Shown: piece by piece, positions 9,683 through 18,083 of the stretch
Numbering within the stretch: the first letter of the stretch is position 1
Layout of the letters: every line of letters begins with the position of its first letter
Origin: Candidatus Methanomethylicus oleisabuli
GTDB taxonomy: Archaea > Thermoproteota > Methanomethylicia > Methanomethylicales > Methanomethylicaceae
DNA length: 35,507 nucleotides
NCBI GenBank assembly: GCA_001717025.1
Contig: MAGU01000037.1
Location: forward strand, 585-36,091
Direction: 5' to 3'
Position numbers and translations under genes: made by a program
The notes under the pieces: model-generated
What the model saw: the letters and a program-made list of their open reading frames with translations, nothing else
Databases searched by the model: none
Told to the model about the DNA's origin: nothing

Positions 9683-11137
9683 ATGACCAAGAGACAGACC
9701 GCCCATGCGGAAGCAGACGATGCTGGGGCAGACGTCGCCGCGGCGGGAGCCAAGACCGAGAAGCCAGCCAAGACCGTAGTGGCATCCAAGCGCAGGGTCA
9801 AGGAGGCGGCATCAGCATCAGCATCAGCCAAGCCGAATGCACCCAAAAATGCCTCGCCATCCAGGGCAAAGAAACCCAAGGCAGCGGGTGCAACAGGCGG
9901 CGAGGCGCCTGTACCGCTTGAGCCGACGCCGGATCTGGGGTTGGCGCAGGGGCGGGCGAGCAAGGCTCGCCAGCCGGATATGCCGCTCGTGGACGAGGTG
10001 CTGGCGAGGCACGACCGGCGCCTGCCCGAGATGCTCGTTAGCCAGCTCAAGGCAAAGCTGGCGCCGCTAAAGGAGAAGCTCAACGAGGAGCAGATGGTGA
10101 CAGTAGTGGAGGAGACCTACTCCTCCTACATCAAGGCCCTCATCGAGCCGGGCGAGGCTGCGGGAACGGTGGCCGCCCAGTCCGTCGGCGAGCCAGGCAC
10201 ACAGATGACGCTGAGGACCTTCCACTACGCCGGCGTGAGGGAGCTGAACGTAACCTTGGGCCTTCCGAGGCTTATCGAGATTGTGGACGCGCGTAGGCTA
10301 CCGTCGACCCCAACCATGACTATATACCTCGACGACGAGCACAAGCGCGACCTAACCAAAGCCAAGGACATAGCTTCCAACATCGAGACCGTCACGGTGG
10401 AGAACGTCGCGAAGAGCATAGGCTACGAGATGCTCAACAACTTCACCATAGAAGTCGATGCCGAGATGTGCGAGGACAAGCTGATTGACATCAACTACAT
10501 CGCCAAGTCGATCGAGAAGCTCAAGATACCCGGCAAGGTCTCCGTCGAAGGGAACACCATCACGGTCGAACCGGAGACGACCGACCGCGCCAAGATAAAG
10601 CGTATCAGGGAGCGGATCATGGACCTGCGCCTGAAGGGGCTGAAGGGCATCAAGAGGGTCGTGATCGAGAAGAAGGGCGACGAATACCTTCTCAGGACCG
10701 ACGGCTCTAACCTGGCGCAGGTGATCGAGAACGTCAAAGGCATCGACAGGAGGAAGGTCTACACGAATAACATCTCCGAGATCGCCGAGGTCCTAGGCAT
10801 AGAGGCCGCGAGGAGCGCGATCATCCGTGAGGCGTTCGAGGTCCTAGACCAGCAGGGACTGGACGTGGACGTCAGGCATGTGATCCTTATAGCCGACCTC
10901 ATGACCTCCACTGGAAAGATCAGGCAGATCGGCAGGCACGGCGTGAGCGGTGAGAAGTCGAGCGTCCTAGCAAGGGCAGCCTTCGAGGTGACCGTAAAGC
11001 ATTTATTGGATGCGGCTTCTCATGGTGAGGAGGACCGCTTGGAGGGAGTTACGGAGAACGTGATTGTCGGTCAGCCAATCCCGCTGGGCACCGGAATAGT
11101 CGAATTGTTTATGAGGTTCTCTAAAGAAGGTACATGA
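9683..11137 (+). CDS. rpoA2: DNA-directed RNA polymerase subunit A'' (A2) with long N-terminal extension
   Basis: The C-terminal part of the largest subunit, 484 residues, about 95 more than most A'' subunits. The recognisable core starts near residue 100 ([16 protein letters not shown]). It includes [20 protein letters not shown] (about 164-183), which contains the trigger loop, and the cleft/jaw region through [15 protein letters not shown] and [11 protein letters not shown]. Residues 1-99 are low complexity, rich in Ala, Lys, Pro and Ser (for example [20 protein letters not shown]), and so probably disordered and basic. The ATG at 9683 has an AGGAGG site upstream and lies one base after the rpoA1 stop, so the extension is very likely translated. 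It resembles the tail on L29 in this genome more than any RNAP element I know. Confidence 0.96.
   Translation: MTKRQTAHAEADDAGADVAAAGAKTEKPAKTVVASKRRVKEAASASASAKPNAPKNASPSRAKKPKAAGATGGEAPVPLEPTPDLGLAQGRASKARQPDMPLVDEVLARHDRRLPEMLVSQLKAKLAPLKEKLNEEQMVTVVEETYSSYIKALIEPGEAAGTVAAQSVGEPGTQMTLRTFHYAGVRELNVTLGLPRLIEIVDARRLPSTPTMTIYLDDEHKRDLTKAKDIASNIETVTVENVAKSIGYEMLNNFTIEVDAEMCEDKLIDINYIAKSIEKLKIPGKVSVEGNTITVEPETTDRAKIKRIRERIMDLRLKGLKGIKRVVIEKKGDEYLLRTDGSNLAQVIENVKGIDRRKVYTNNISEIAEVLGIEAARSAIIREAFEVLDQQGLDVDVRHVILIADLMTSTGKIRQIGRHGVSGEKSSVLARAAFEVTVKHLLDAASHGEEDRLEGVTENVIVGQPIPLGTGIVELFMRFSKEGT
9809..9828 (+). repeat. Short tandem hexamer repeat in rpoA2
   Basis: Three copies of GCATCA plus two bases encode alternating Ala-Ser in the low-complexity N-terminal extension of RpoA2. 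Slippage at such repeats is a plausible way for the extension to change length. Confidence 0.6.
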
Positions 11138-11138
11138 T

Positions 11139-11432
11139 ATGGACATAGCCAAAGAAATCAAGGTTGCGATAAACACGGGAAAAGTAGAGATAGGCTACAG
11201 GGTGGCGCTCAAGACCGCCAACAAGAAGAATGCGAAGCTCATCGTCCTTGCCAACAACGCCCCCGCCGAAATATCGTCGAAGGTGAAGGCCGCCGCGGGC
11301 GAGATCCCGATCTACGGATACCCCGGCTCCAGCTGGGAGCTCGGAGGGCTGTGCGGCAAGCCTTACCCTGTCTCAACGCTGGCGATAGTCGATCCGGGCG
11401 AGTCCGCTATACTGAAGATACAGGAGGGCTAG
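11139..11432 (+). CDS. rpl30e: 50S ribosomal protein L30e
   Basis: A 97-residue protein of the L7Ae/L30e fold, full length for the family. The segments KVEIGYRVALKTANKKNAKL, LIVLANNAP, PIYGYPGSSWELGGLCGKP and STLAIVDPGES are typical of L30e. It begins one base after the rpoA2 stop and is followed at once by nusA, the standard archaeal order rpoA2-rpl30e-nusA-rps12. It belongs to the large ribosomal subunit and binds kink-turn RNA. Confidence 0.96.
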   Translation: MDIAKEIKVAINTGKVEIGYRVALKTANKKNAKLIVLANNAPAEISSKVKAAAGEIPIYGYPGSSWELGGLCGKPYPVSTLAIVDPGESAILKIQEG

Positions 11433-11465
11433 CACTTACCCGCGATTAGGCTTACCTCTGACGAG

Positions 11466-11870
11466 ATGAGGTACATCGCCCTGCTAGAGAACCTGACAGG
11501 CGCGATCGCTAAGGACTGCGTCGTCAGCCCGGATGACAACTCTATCATCTACGTTGTACGCCCAGGCGACATGGGGCTAGCCATCGGCAAGAGCGGCGCA
11601 AACATCGAGCGGACCAGGAAGGTCATTAGCAGGCCTGTAGAGATCGTCGAGTATGCCGACACTCCTGAGACATTCCTCAGGAACATCGTCGCCCCCGCCA
11701 AGATACGCGGGATAAGGATCAGCAAGACTGCCGACGGCCACACCGTGGCGCAGGTTACGGTAGACCCGCACGACAAGGGGATGGCGATAGGCAAGAGCGG
11801 GAAGAACATCGCGAAGACCCGCCTTCTCATGAAGCGGCACTTCGACCTGGACAACGTCGTCGTACTCTGA
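11466..11870 (+). CDS. nusA: NusA-like KH-domain transcription factor
   Basis: A short archaeal NusA of about 134 residues, consisting of two KH RNA-binding domains without the bacterial N-terminal or S1 domains. Each KH carries a GxxG loop in the context AIGKSG ([10 protein letters not shown], then [10 protein letters not shown]). It is co-transcribed behind rpl30e and thought to bind RNA during transcription elongation or termination. The start is odd. Family members usually begin with a short segment like IRLTSDE before MRYIAL, and that segment is encoded in frame upstream (bases 11439-11465). However, no ATG, GTG or TTG precedes it; the position expected for Met is TTA at 11436. I give the first standard codon, ATG 11466, but the true start may be non-canonical and upstream. 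Confidence 0.9.
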   Translation: MRYIALLENLTGAIAKDCVVSPDDNSIIYVVRPGDMGLAIGKSGANIERTRKVISRPVEIVEYADTPETFLRNIVAPAKIRGIRISKTADGHTVAQVTVDPHDKGMAIGKSGKNIAKTRLLMKRHFDLDNVVVL

Positions 11871-11919
11871 TCTGCCATCTGCGTCAGGGCGCCACCTCTC
11901 TGGTCGAGTAGCGAAGAAG

Positions 11920-11928
11920 TTATATAAT
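11920..11928 (+). promoter_or_regulatory. TATA box of the rps12-rps7 operon
   Basis: TTATATAAT is a strong archaeal TATA element in the 97-base gap after nusA. Initiation would fall near 11950, with GGTGTA just ahead of ATG 11968, so rps12-rps7 has its own promoter in addition to possible read-through from the polymerase operon. Confidence 0.7.
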
Positions 11929-11967
11929 CGATTGTGTTCTCCTAACTTCGCGTCAAAGGTGTATCGC

Positions 11968-12411
11968 ATGGCAGGTTCAAAGTCACCAAAGGGTCTGCTC
12001 GCCGGAAGGAAGATCTCAGAGAAGCGAAAGTCCTTCCGCTGGAGCCTAAGGGCGTTCAAGAGGCGGTCCCTAAAGCTCGATATCAAGGCAGACCCGCTCG
12101 AGGGTGCCCCGCAGTCTAGGGGCATCGTTCTGGAGAAGGTTGGAGTTGAGAGCAGGCAGCCCAACTCGGCAGTCAGGAAGTGTGCAAGGATACAGCTCAT
12201 CAAGAACGGCAAACAGGTAACGGCATTCTTGCCTGGCGACGGCGCCCTCAACTTTGTCGACGAGCACGACGAGGTCATCGTGGAGGGCATAGGCGGACCA
12301 GGCGGCGGCTCTATGGGCGACCTCCCTGGCGTCCGGTGGAAGGTCGTCAAGATCAACGGCGTCTCCCTGCAGGCGCTCATGACCGGTAAGAAGCAGAAGC
12401 CAGTGAGGTAA
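11968..12411 (+). CDS. rps12: 30S ribosomal protein S12
   Basis: The decoding-centre protein of the small subunit, 147 residues, matching the archaeal length. The start [15 protein letters not shown] agrees with family N-termini and follows AAAGGTG; an ATG 12 codons upstream would add non-conserved residues. Conserved segments include [54 protein letters not shown] and the [15 protein letters not shown] stretch. Its stop is five bases before rps7. Confidence 0.97.
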   Translation: MAGSKSPKGLLAGRKISEKRKSFRWSLRAFKRRSLKLDIKADPLEGAPQSRGIVLEKVGVESRQPNSAVRKCARIQLIKNGKQVTAFLPGDGALNFVDEHDEVIVEGIGGPGGGSMGDLPGVRWKVVKINGVSLQALMTGKKQKPVR

Positions 12412-12416
12412 TCGGC

Positions 12417-12983
12417 ATGTCTGAGATAAAGCTCTTCGGCAAGTGGGACCAGTCCAACATCGAGATAAATGACCTTGGCCTCAAGTCTGTCATAACCGTG
12501 ACGCCGACGCTAGCGCCGCACACGTGCGGGAGGCACGAGCACAAACGCTTCGGCAAGACCAAGCTCAACATCATAGAGCGGCTCGCGAACAGGGTCATGA
12601 GGCCCGGCCAAAACGGTGGCAAGAAGGTCCTGGCGCTGAATGCGGTCGCCTCAACGCTCGAGATCGTCCACCTCAAGACGGGGGAGAACCCAGTCCAAGT
12701 CTTCGTGAGGGCAATCGAGAACTCAGCGCCCCGTGAGGAGGTCACCCGGATCAGCTACGGCGGGGTCTCGTACCCGCAGTCGGTGGACGCATCCCCCCAG
12801 AGGAGGGTGGATCTTGCGCTTAGGTTCATCACCGACGCAGCGCGCAACTCCTCGTTCAGCAGCAACAAGCCATTTGAGGAGTGCCTAGCAGACGAGATAG
12901 CCCTAGCGGCAGCGAAGGATAGCAAGAGCTACTCCGTCCAGAAGCGCGAGGAGATCGAGCGCATAGCGATATCCGCAAGGTAA
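12417..12983 (+). CDS. rps7: 30S ribosomal protein S7
   Basis: A primary 16S rRNA-binding protein of the 30S head, 188 residues, typical for archaeal S7. Clear segments are IKLFGKWD at the N-terminus, the KLNIIERLANRVMRPGQNGG region, GENPVQVFVRAIENSAPREE and the C-terminal RNSSFSSNKPFEECLADEI. It is translated directly after rps12. In many archaea an EF-2 gene follows; here the next gene is EF-1alpha after a 118-base promoter region. Confidence 0.97.
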   Translation: MSEIKLFGKWDQSNIEINDLGLKSVITVTPTLAPHTCGRHEHKRFGKTKLNIIERLANRVMRPGQNGGKKVLALNAVASTLEIVHLKTGENPVQVFVRAIENSAPREEVTRISYGGVSYPQSVDASPQRRVDLALRFITDAARNSSFSSNKPFEECLADEIALAAAKDSKSYSVQKREEIERIAISAR

Positions 12984-13036
12984 GCGCGCCGGTCCAGATG
13001 GGCAGGGGCGACTACCCGTATTTTTCCATAATAAAA

Positions 13037-13062
13037 GTTTTTATATTACCTAAGATTTTTAA
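13037..13062 (+). promoter_or_regulatory. Promoter region of EF-1alpha with two TATA-like elements
   Basis: GTTTTTATATTA (13037-13048) and GATTTTTAA (13054-13062) lie in an AT-rich block that contrasts with the GC-rich flanks. Predicted initiation is near 13069 or 13087, ahead of the ATG at 13102. T-runs just upstream (13021-13025) may also end the rps12-rps7 transcript. Confidence 0.6.
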
Positions 13063-13101
13063 CCCTCAACACAATTAAGTATCTTAGAGAGCTGATAATG
13101 A

Positions 13102-14412
13102 ATGTCATTGTCGAAGAAAGAACACTTAAATCTGCTCGTTATGGGGCACGTAGACAACGGCAAGAGCACGCTTGTGGGGCACTTACTATTCCTTGCAGGC
13201 GGTCTTGATGACAGGACGCTGGCCGCACTGGAGGAGGAAGCGAAGCAGACCGGAAAGGAGTTCGCCAAATTCGCGTGGCTCGGTGACAAGCTGAAGGAGG
13301 AGAGGGAGAGGGATATGACTATCGACCTCTCCTTCTGGAAGTTTGAGACCCCAAAGTACTTCTTCACCATCATAGACGCACCAGGGCACAGGGACTTCGT
13401 CAAGAACATGATCACAGGCGCATCGCAGGCGGACGCCGCGATCCTCGTCATCTCCTCCAAGAAGGGGGAGTACGAGGCGGGCATGGGGCCGGGCGGTCAG
13501 ACCAGGGAGCACGCCTTCCTGGCAAAGACCCTCGGCGTCAACCAGATAGTCGTTGCGGTCAACAAGATGGACGACCAGACCGTCAACTACGACCAGGCAA
13601 GGTTCAATGAGGTCAAGGACGGGGTCCTGAAGTTCCTCAAGATGGTCGGCTACGACATCAGCAAGGTCATAGCTGTCCCGATCTCGGGCTGGAAGGGCGA
13701 CAACATCATAAAGCACAGCACTAACACGCCGTGGTACAATGGTCCAACGCTCTTCGAGGCTATGGACACGTTCACGCCCCCTGAGAAGCCAATAAACAAG
13801 CCGCTGCGCGTGCCGGTCCAAGACGTCTACACGATCACTGGGGTAGGGACCGTCCCGGTCGGCAGGGTTGAGACGGGCATCATGAAGAGGAACATGAACG
13901 TAATCTTCATGCCTGCGAACAAGAGCGGCGAGCTCAAGGACATCGAGACCCACCACATGAAGATCGATCAGGCGCTCCCCGGCGACAACGTCGGCTACAA
14001 CGTCAAGGGAATCGGCAAGACCGACGTCCACAGGGGCGACGTCTGCGGCGACACTGTAAAGCCACCCACAGTCGCTGAGACCTTCAAGGGTAGGATCTTC
14101 GTCCTCTACCACCCGACTGCCATAGCTGCTGGCTACACTCCGGTGCTTCACGTCCACACAGCTACCGTCGCGACAACTTTCCTGGAGCTGGAGAAGAAGC
14201 TTGACCCCAAGACCGGCGCGGTCATCGAGGAGAAGCCGACCTTCCTTAAGCAGGGAGACAGCGCAATCGTGACCTTCAAGCCAACGAAGCCGCTGGTCAT
14301 CGAGCCTTATACCGATCTGCCGCCACTGGGGAGATTCGCCCTTAGGGATATGGGTCGCACGGTGGCCGCTGGTGTGTGCATCGAAGTAAAGCCCGCTGTA
14401 CTCACCAAGTAA
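13102..14412 (+). CDS. tuf: Translation elongation factor 1-alpha
   Basis: The GTPase that delivers aminoacyl-tRNA to the ribosome, 436 residues, full length. Motifs in order are G1 GHVDNGKST, the switch I region with [14 protein letters not shown]3 DAPGHRDF, G4 NKMD and G5 near [10 protein letters not shown], followed by two beta-barrel domains ending in [16 protein letters not shown] at 13102 gives [16 protein letters not shown], consistent with the family. rps10 follows after 22 bases containing a run of T, so the pair is co-transcribed with possible partial termination between them. Confidence 0.97.
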   Translation: MSLSKKEHLNLLVMGHVDNGKSTLVGHLLFLAGGLDDRTLAALEEEAKQTGKEFAKFAWLGDKLKEERERDMTIDLSFWKFETPKYFFTIIDAPGHRDFVKNMITGASQADAAILVISSKKGEYEAGMGPGGQTREHAFLAKTLGVNQIVVAVNKMDDQTVNYDQARFNEVKDGVLKFLKMVGYDISKVIAVPISGWKGDNIIKHSTNTPWYNGPTLFEAMDTFTPPEKPINKPLRVPVQDVYTITGVGTVPVGRVETGIMKRNMNVIFMPANKSGELKDIETHHMKIDQALPGDNVGYNVKGIGKTDVHRGDVCGDTVKPPTVAETFKGRIFVLYHPTAIAAGYTPVLHVHTATVATTFLELEKKLDPKTGAVIEEKPTFLKQGDSAIVTFKPTKPLVIEPYTDLPPLGRFALRDMGRTVAAGVCIEVKPAVLTK

Positions 14413-14434
14413 CCCCCTTTTTTTGGTGTTTTCC

Positions 14435-14743
14435 ATGCCGCAAAAAGCGAGAATAATGCTAAGCAGCACCGACTTCCAAAGGCTGGAGGACGTGTGCACT
14501 CAGATCCGTAAGATAGCGGAGAAGACTGGCGTCAAGATTGCTGGGCCGGTCCCGCTCCCGACGAAGAGGCTTCTCGTCCCCACGCTCAAGTCTCCCGCAG
14601 GTGAGGGGACCAAGACATGGGACAAGTGGGAGATGCGGATCCACAAGCGTCTAATCGATGTGGACGCTGACGACCGGACCATGCGCCAGATGATGCGCAT
14701 ACAGGTGCCTGACGACGTATTCATCGAGATCGAGCTTGTCTGA
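14435..14743 (+). CDS. rps10: 30S ribosomal protein S10
   Basis: A 102-residue S10, full archaeal length, beginning [12 protein letters not shown] after a GGTG site at 14425-14428. It shows the conserved loop segment [20 protein letters not shown] and the [19 protein letters not shown] region. A TTG four codons upstream is less likely. It is the last gene of this cluster; a T-run near 14764 may terminate transcription before the convergent histidine kinase. Confidence 0.96.
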   Translation: MPQKARIMLSSTDFQRLEDVCTQIRKIAEKTGVKIAGPVPLPTKRLLVPTLKSPAGEGTKTWDKWEMRIHKRLIDVDADDRTMRQMMRIQVPDDVFIEIELV

Positions 14744-14837
14744 CAAGCAGTTCATTTGTAGGTCTTTTTCAAACCTACCCCCATCATTCTGGCTTGTCCT
14801 CATCCGCCTTCTGCATCCTGCACGTTTTTGGCGCACT

Positions 14838-16373
14838 TCAGCTCCGCTGGCGCCCTTCGTCAGTCCCGCGCCCATCGGCTCGACGCCGTCCGGCTGGTAG
14901 CCTGATCGTGAACGTTGTTCCCTTGTTAGGCGCCGACTCAACCTCTATCGAGCCGCCGTGCGCATCGATTATCCTCTTGCTGACCGCAAGCCCCATCCCC
15001 ATCCCCTTGGGCTTGGACGTGAAGAGCGGTTTGAAGAGCTTCTTCAGGCTCTCGGCGGGGATTCCTACCCCCGTGTCCGATACCTTTATCTCCGTCATGC
15101 CAAGCGACTCGTAGCCTCTTATGGTCAGCGTTCCACCATCCTGCATCGCCTGGACCGCGTTGTTAATTATATTCGTGAAGACCCTCCGGATCATTAGGGG
15201 GTCTGTGTATATCTGCAGCCCCTCCACTACGTCCAGCGTCACCCTGACATTGGGGGGCACGGTAATGCTATTTACTACGGTCTCGAGCAGCGCCGCCGCG
15301 GGCGTGTTGGTCTTAATGACCTTAAGGGGCCTCGCGAAGTCCTGCAGGTCCGAGACGATCTTGTTCATATACTCCAGGTTGCCCTCTAGCATCTCTATCA
15401 AGGCGCTGACCTGCCCACTCGCAGAACCGGCTGACGCCACCTCCTCTGCCAGCAGGTAAAGCGCGTTTGTCATAGCTTGGAGAGGATTGCGGAGGTCGTG
15501 GCCCACCATCGTAGCAGTCTCGCCTATTGCCGCCAGCCGCTCCTTCTCGCGCAGCTGCGCCGTCCTCTCCTGTACTGCCATCTCGAGGCGCTCGGTGTAC
15601 TTCTTGAGTTCCTCTTCCATCCTCTTCCAATCGGTCATGTCTGTGAAGGTCTCGATGGCACCCGTTACCTTGCCTGACGAGTCGTACAGGCGCGCCGCCT
15701 TGCCGCGGACGTACATCCTCGAGCCCTTGACCGTTATGTAGCTATTTGCGGTTATGGCGCCATTGCTCTTTGCGAGATTTCTATACTTGCTCTCGACATG
15801 GCGGTCCTCCCTGAGCACCAGGTCGATCAGTATTGGGCGCCTCTTCCCATAGAATAGGATCGAATATTCATAGTTGCCCTTGCCGATGATCTTCTCGGCC
15901 GGGACTCCCGTGAGTTCGATCATCGCCCTGTTCCAGACCTGAACGACGCCGGTCCTGTCAATGACGAACGTTGGGTCAGGAATGAAGTCTATTATGCTCG
16001 CGAGCCTCAGCTCCGACTCACGCAGAGCATCGCTTGCCCTGTCCCTAGCAGAGAGGTCAATCCCGACCGCGCATATCGCCCTCTTCCCCGTCGTGTGGTC
16101 TAGGAAAGGGCAGCACGCCCAGTGCATCATCACGCGCTCGCCGCTCTTCTTGACGGCATCTGCGACCACTGAGCCGTGGGTCTCTGGGCTCAGGCAGATC
16201 TCCTCTACGACCCTCGCCATCTCCCTGCCATTCGCGCCGCTCGCCGGCAGTATCGTCTCGCAGAGGTGCCTTCCAACCACCTCGCTCCTGCTGAACCCAA
16301 GGAGCCTCTCGGCGTCCTTATTGAAATCGATGATCTTGCCGTCAAGGTCGAACCTCACAATCGTTGTCAGCAT
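14838..16373 (-). CDS. Soluble PAS-PAS sensor histidine kinase
   Basis: A 511-residue two-component sensor kinase without membrane segments, so probably cytosolic. The order is PAS (about 1-108, starting a little short of a full PAS), a second PAS with attached PAC-like region (about 118-250), a coiled-coil linker (about 250-285), a dimerisation/phosphoacceptor helix with His292 in GHDLRNPLQ, and an HATPase domain. The HATPase domain has an N box around Asn405 (NIINNAVQAM), a G1 box DTGVGIP (433-439) and a G2 box GMGMGLA (457-463). The C-terminal tail is basic. No response regulator is adjacent, so the output partner is encoded elsewhere. It converges on rps10. ATG at 16373 overlaps the stop of a possible upstream micro-ORF. 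The signal is unknown; PAS domains commonly bind small ligands or redox cofactors. Confidence 0.9.
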   Translation of the reverse strand: MLTTIVRFDLDGKIIDFNKDAERLLGFSRSEVVGRHLCETILPASGANGREMARVVEEICLSPETHGSVVADAVKKSGERVMMHWACCPFLDHTTGKRAICAVGIDLSARDRASDALRESELRLASIIDFIPDPTFVIDRTGVVQVWNRAMIELTGVPAEKIIGKGNYEYSILFYGKRRPILIDLVLREDRHVESKYRNLAKSNGAITANSYITVKGSRMYVRGKAARLYDSSGKVTGAIETFTDMTDWKRMEEELKKYTERLEMAVQERTAQLREKERLAAIGETATMVGHDLRNPLQAMTNALYLLAEEVASAGSASGQVSALIEMLEGNLEYMNKIVSDLQDFARPLKVIKTNTPAAALLETVVNSITVPPNVRVTLDVVEGLQIYTDPLMIRRVFTNIINNAVQAMQDGGTLTIRGYESLGMTEIKVSDTGVGIPAESLKKLFKPLFTSKPKGMGMGLAVSKRIIDAHGGSIEVESAPNKGTTFTIRLPAGRRRADGRGTDEGRQRS

Positions 16374-16504
16374 ATGCGCGGACCCCCGCGCACACCGTTG
16401 CTGACGTGAATCAATGCACCGACCGCCGACCAGATGGTGGCAGAGAGGGCTTCCGCGCTAGCGCCCACGTTTACCATGATGCAACACGCCCCGCACAACA
16501 TCAT
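16367..16504 (-). CDS. Possible 45-residue micro-ORF coupled to the histidine kinase
   Basis: Minus-strand ATG codons at 16504 and 16501 open a 45-residue frame ending in TGA at 16369-16367, which overlaps the kinase ATG by a few bases. The peptide has a Cys-x2-Cys-Cys motif near its N-terminus (LCGACC) and a hydrophobic stretch (ATIWSAVGALIHV). A TATA-like AT-rich stretch lies upstream at about 16520-16545. It fills a gap that otherwise has no gene and could be a small regulator or a leader. The composition could also arise by chance in GC-rich DNA, so the call is weak. Confidence 0.25.
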   Translation of the reverse strand: MMLCGACCIMVNVGASAEALSATIWSAVGALIHVSNGVRGGPRIC

Positions 16505-16765
16505 CCCAATAGCTATGTCGATTTATCCTTTTAACTGTATTTTGCCGGCGCGCGTATGGGGCGGCGGCGGGGCAGGAGGAGTAGGTGGATGGGCGGGCAA
16601 ACGGCTAGCTTGGCTCATGCGGGAGAACGCTGGAGTGGCGCCGGGGAAGGGACTCGGACACTCGTGAAAGAGGGGATATCGCCAGCAATACAGTTTCTCC
16701 GCAGATACTTCCTCCTTTTTCTCTACAGAAGGTTTGGCAGAATTGAACCTGAGTGAGGACGAGGG
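16505..16765. other. Intergenic stretch with G-rich tract and tRNA fragment
   Basis: No credible gene on either strand. It holds a plus-strand G-rich tract (about 16558-16598, repeated GG to GGGG runs that could form quadruplex structure) followed by the degenerate tRNA-Ser 3'-end copy at 16636-16665. After that the composition becomes more AT-rich into the islet. Confidence 0.4.
16636..16665 (-). repeat. Degenerate copy of the tRNA-Ser 3' end, candidate att site
   Basis: Read on the minus strand, this matches the T arm, acceptor 3' strand, discriminator and CCA of tRNA-Ser(CGA) at 19714-19825. Seventeen bases are identical (16636-16652 against 19714-19730), and the next eleven differ at three positions, including two in the T loop. 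No other part of a tRNA is present. A direct repeat of a tRNA 3' end is the classic footprint of integration by a tyrosine recombinase at a tRNA gene, which makes this the distal boundary of the two-gene islet. Confidence 0.7.
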
Positions 16766-18052
16766 TTATACCATCCGCATCCCAAGGCGTTCGATATTAG
16801 CCCCTGAGAGCTTGGATTCCTTGGTCGCGAATATGTTGGGCACAAATATTGATTTGGAGAAGTCATTGCTAAAAAACCCTATTCCGCTTAAGTGGGGTAG
16901 CCTTTTCTCCTGAAGGTAAGCCCGAATCTCCGCAACTAACGGTTCAACATCCTCGAAATCTTCTCCAAGCCCGAAAAGCACCCAGTTGAAACCCTGAACA
17001 ATTATTATGTTCGGGCTACCTGGCTGGAGCTGCTTGAGCTGTCCGTTGATGTGACGAGTTACGTGCCTGAGGAAGGCATCTGTCTCGTCCTTTGCTGCCT
17101 TCGACGGGAAAACCATCATCGGGTGGATCTCCACAAGTAGGAACGTTGCCTTATGGATAGAGAACCAGCTAATTAGCTTACTTCCCTTTTCAAGTTCTCC
17201 CTTGCAGCATTGAACCCACCCATCTAATGGTGGCTGCTTGACTTGCTCCAGTTTCTTTGCATCCTGTGGCAGCACTAGCGGTCCAAGTTTTTCCAGCGTA
17301 GGCTGAAGACTTAATGTCAGCGAGATATCAGAGAGGTCAATCATACCCTCGAAACCCTTCAGTTTGTCAATACAGAGCCGGTCTATTTCGCAACAGATTC
17401 TGCTTGTTGATGCTACTTCGTCGATGTGGTCTTGGTTATCCAAAACGAGCAATTCGGGGATATTGACCCCCATGAGGACCATTGGCGTCCCGTTTACCTT
17501 TGTTCGGAGGTGGGAAGCTGCAGCATTGAGTATCCTTTGGATTTTCTTCTCTGGTGTGCTCTCGCTTAGGTTCCCTAGCTCGATATAAACTATACTCGCA
17601 TTAACCTTTGCGAGAACGTCCGAAATTTTGCCTGTAGTCAGCTCTGGCTCAAGCGTGACATTCCCAACGCCCAGCTTGTCCACGAGCCATTTGGCGTAGG
17701 TGAGCTCAGTATACTTGGTCAAGCTGTCAAAATAATCGTCGCTGCACAACTTCTTTTTCAGGGCTTCTCTTCTCTTTAGGTTCCATCCAGGCGCACCGAA
17801 GAAAACTAAGGCATCCTCGACCTCCTTTAGCCCCACTTCGTTCGGGTTGAAAGGGAGGCACCAACGGAGAAAGAGGTTTCGTGTCTTATTATATTCCTTG
17901 TCTTCATAGCCTGCGAACGAGCCGAACAAGGCGTCTAGAGTCTTGAATTGTCTGAGCCGTTTCCTTGCCACTGGTAGACCGGCCAGGTATTCCTTCTGCA
18001 AGATGTCCGTTTCACTGTACTGTCCAAGTAGGCCCAATATTGCCCTCTCCAT
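16766..18052 (-). CDS. Unrecognised 428-residue islet protein, possible PD-(D/E)XK-like region
   Basis: I do not recognise this family. It is predicted soluble, with no membrane segment or signal peptide. Around residues 117-160 a helix (ELTYAKWLVDKLG) is followed by GKISDVLAKV and then IVYIELGNL. The spacing of Glu117, Asp145 and Glu158 recalls the PD-(D/E)XK nuclease core, but the usual final Lys is absent, so this is a weak suggestion. The C-terminal half alternates strands and helices (FLLVEIHPMMVF, NIIIVQGFNWVLFGL) without a known motif. It starts 31 bases after the stop of the AAA ATPase gene with AAGGAAG before its ATG, so the two form an operon. Its AT content fits the islet rather than the chromosome around it. 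Confidence 0.75.
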   Translation of the reverse strand: MERAILGLLGQYSETDILQKEYLAGLPVARKRLRQFKTLDALFGSFAGYEDKEYNKTRNLFLRWCLPFNPNEVGLKEVEDALVFFGAPGWNLKRREALKKKLCSDDYFDSLTKYTELTYAKWLVDKLGVGNVTLEPELTTGKISDVLAKVNASIVYIELGNLSESTPEKKIQRILNAAASHLRTKVNGTPMVLMGVNIPELLVLDNQDHIDEVASTSRICCEIDRLCIDKLKGFEGMIDLSDISLTLSLQPTLEKLGPLVLPQDAKKLEQVKQPPLDGWVQCCKGELEKGSKLISWFSIHKATFLLVEIHPMMVFPSKAAKDETDAFLRHVTRHINGQLKQLQPGSPNIIIVQGFNWVLFGLGEDFEDVEPLVAEIRAYLQEKRLPHLSGIGFFSNDFSKSIFVPNIFATKESKLSGANIERLGMRMV

Positions 18053-18083
18053 TTCTTCCTTTTTACCAATACCGTTACTACAA

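Noticed and set aside
14412-14434. T-run between EF-1alpha and rps10 as a full terminator
   Set aside because: The run is short and sits directly in the rps10 ribosome binding region; no new promoter follows, so co-transcription is more likely.
13186-14499. A 437-codon open frame on the minus strand
   Set aside because: It lies fully antisense to EF-1alpha; its protein has no recognisable motif and reflects codon bias of the GC-rich gene.
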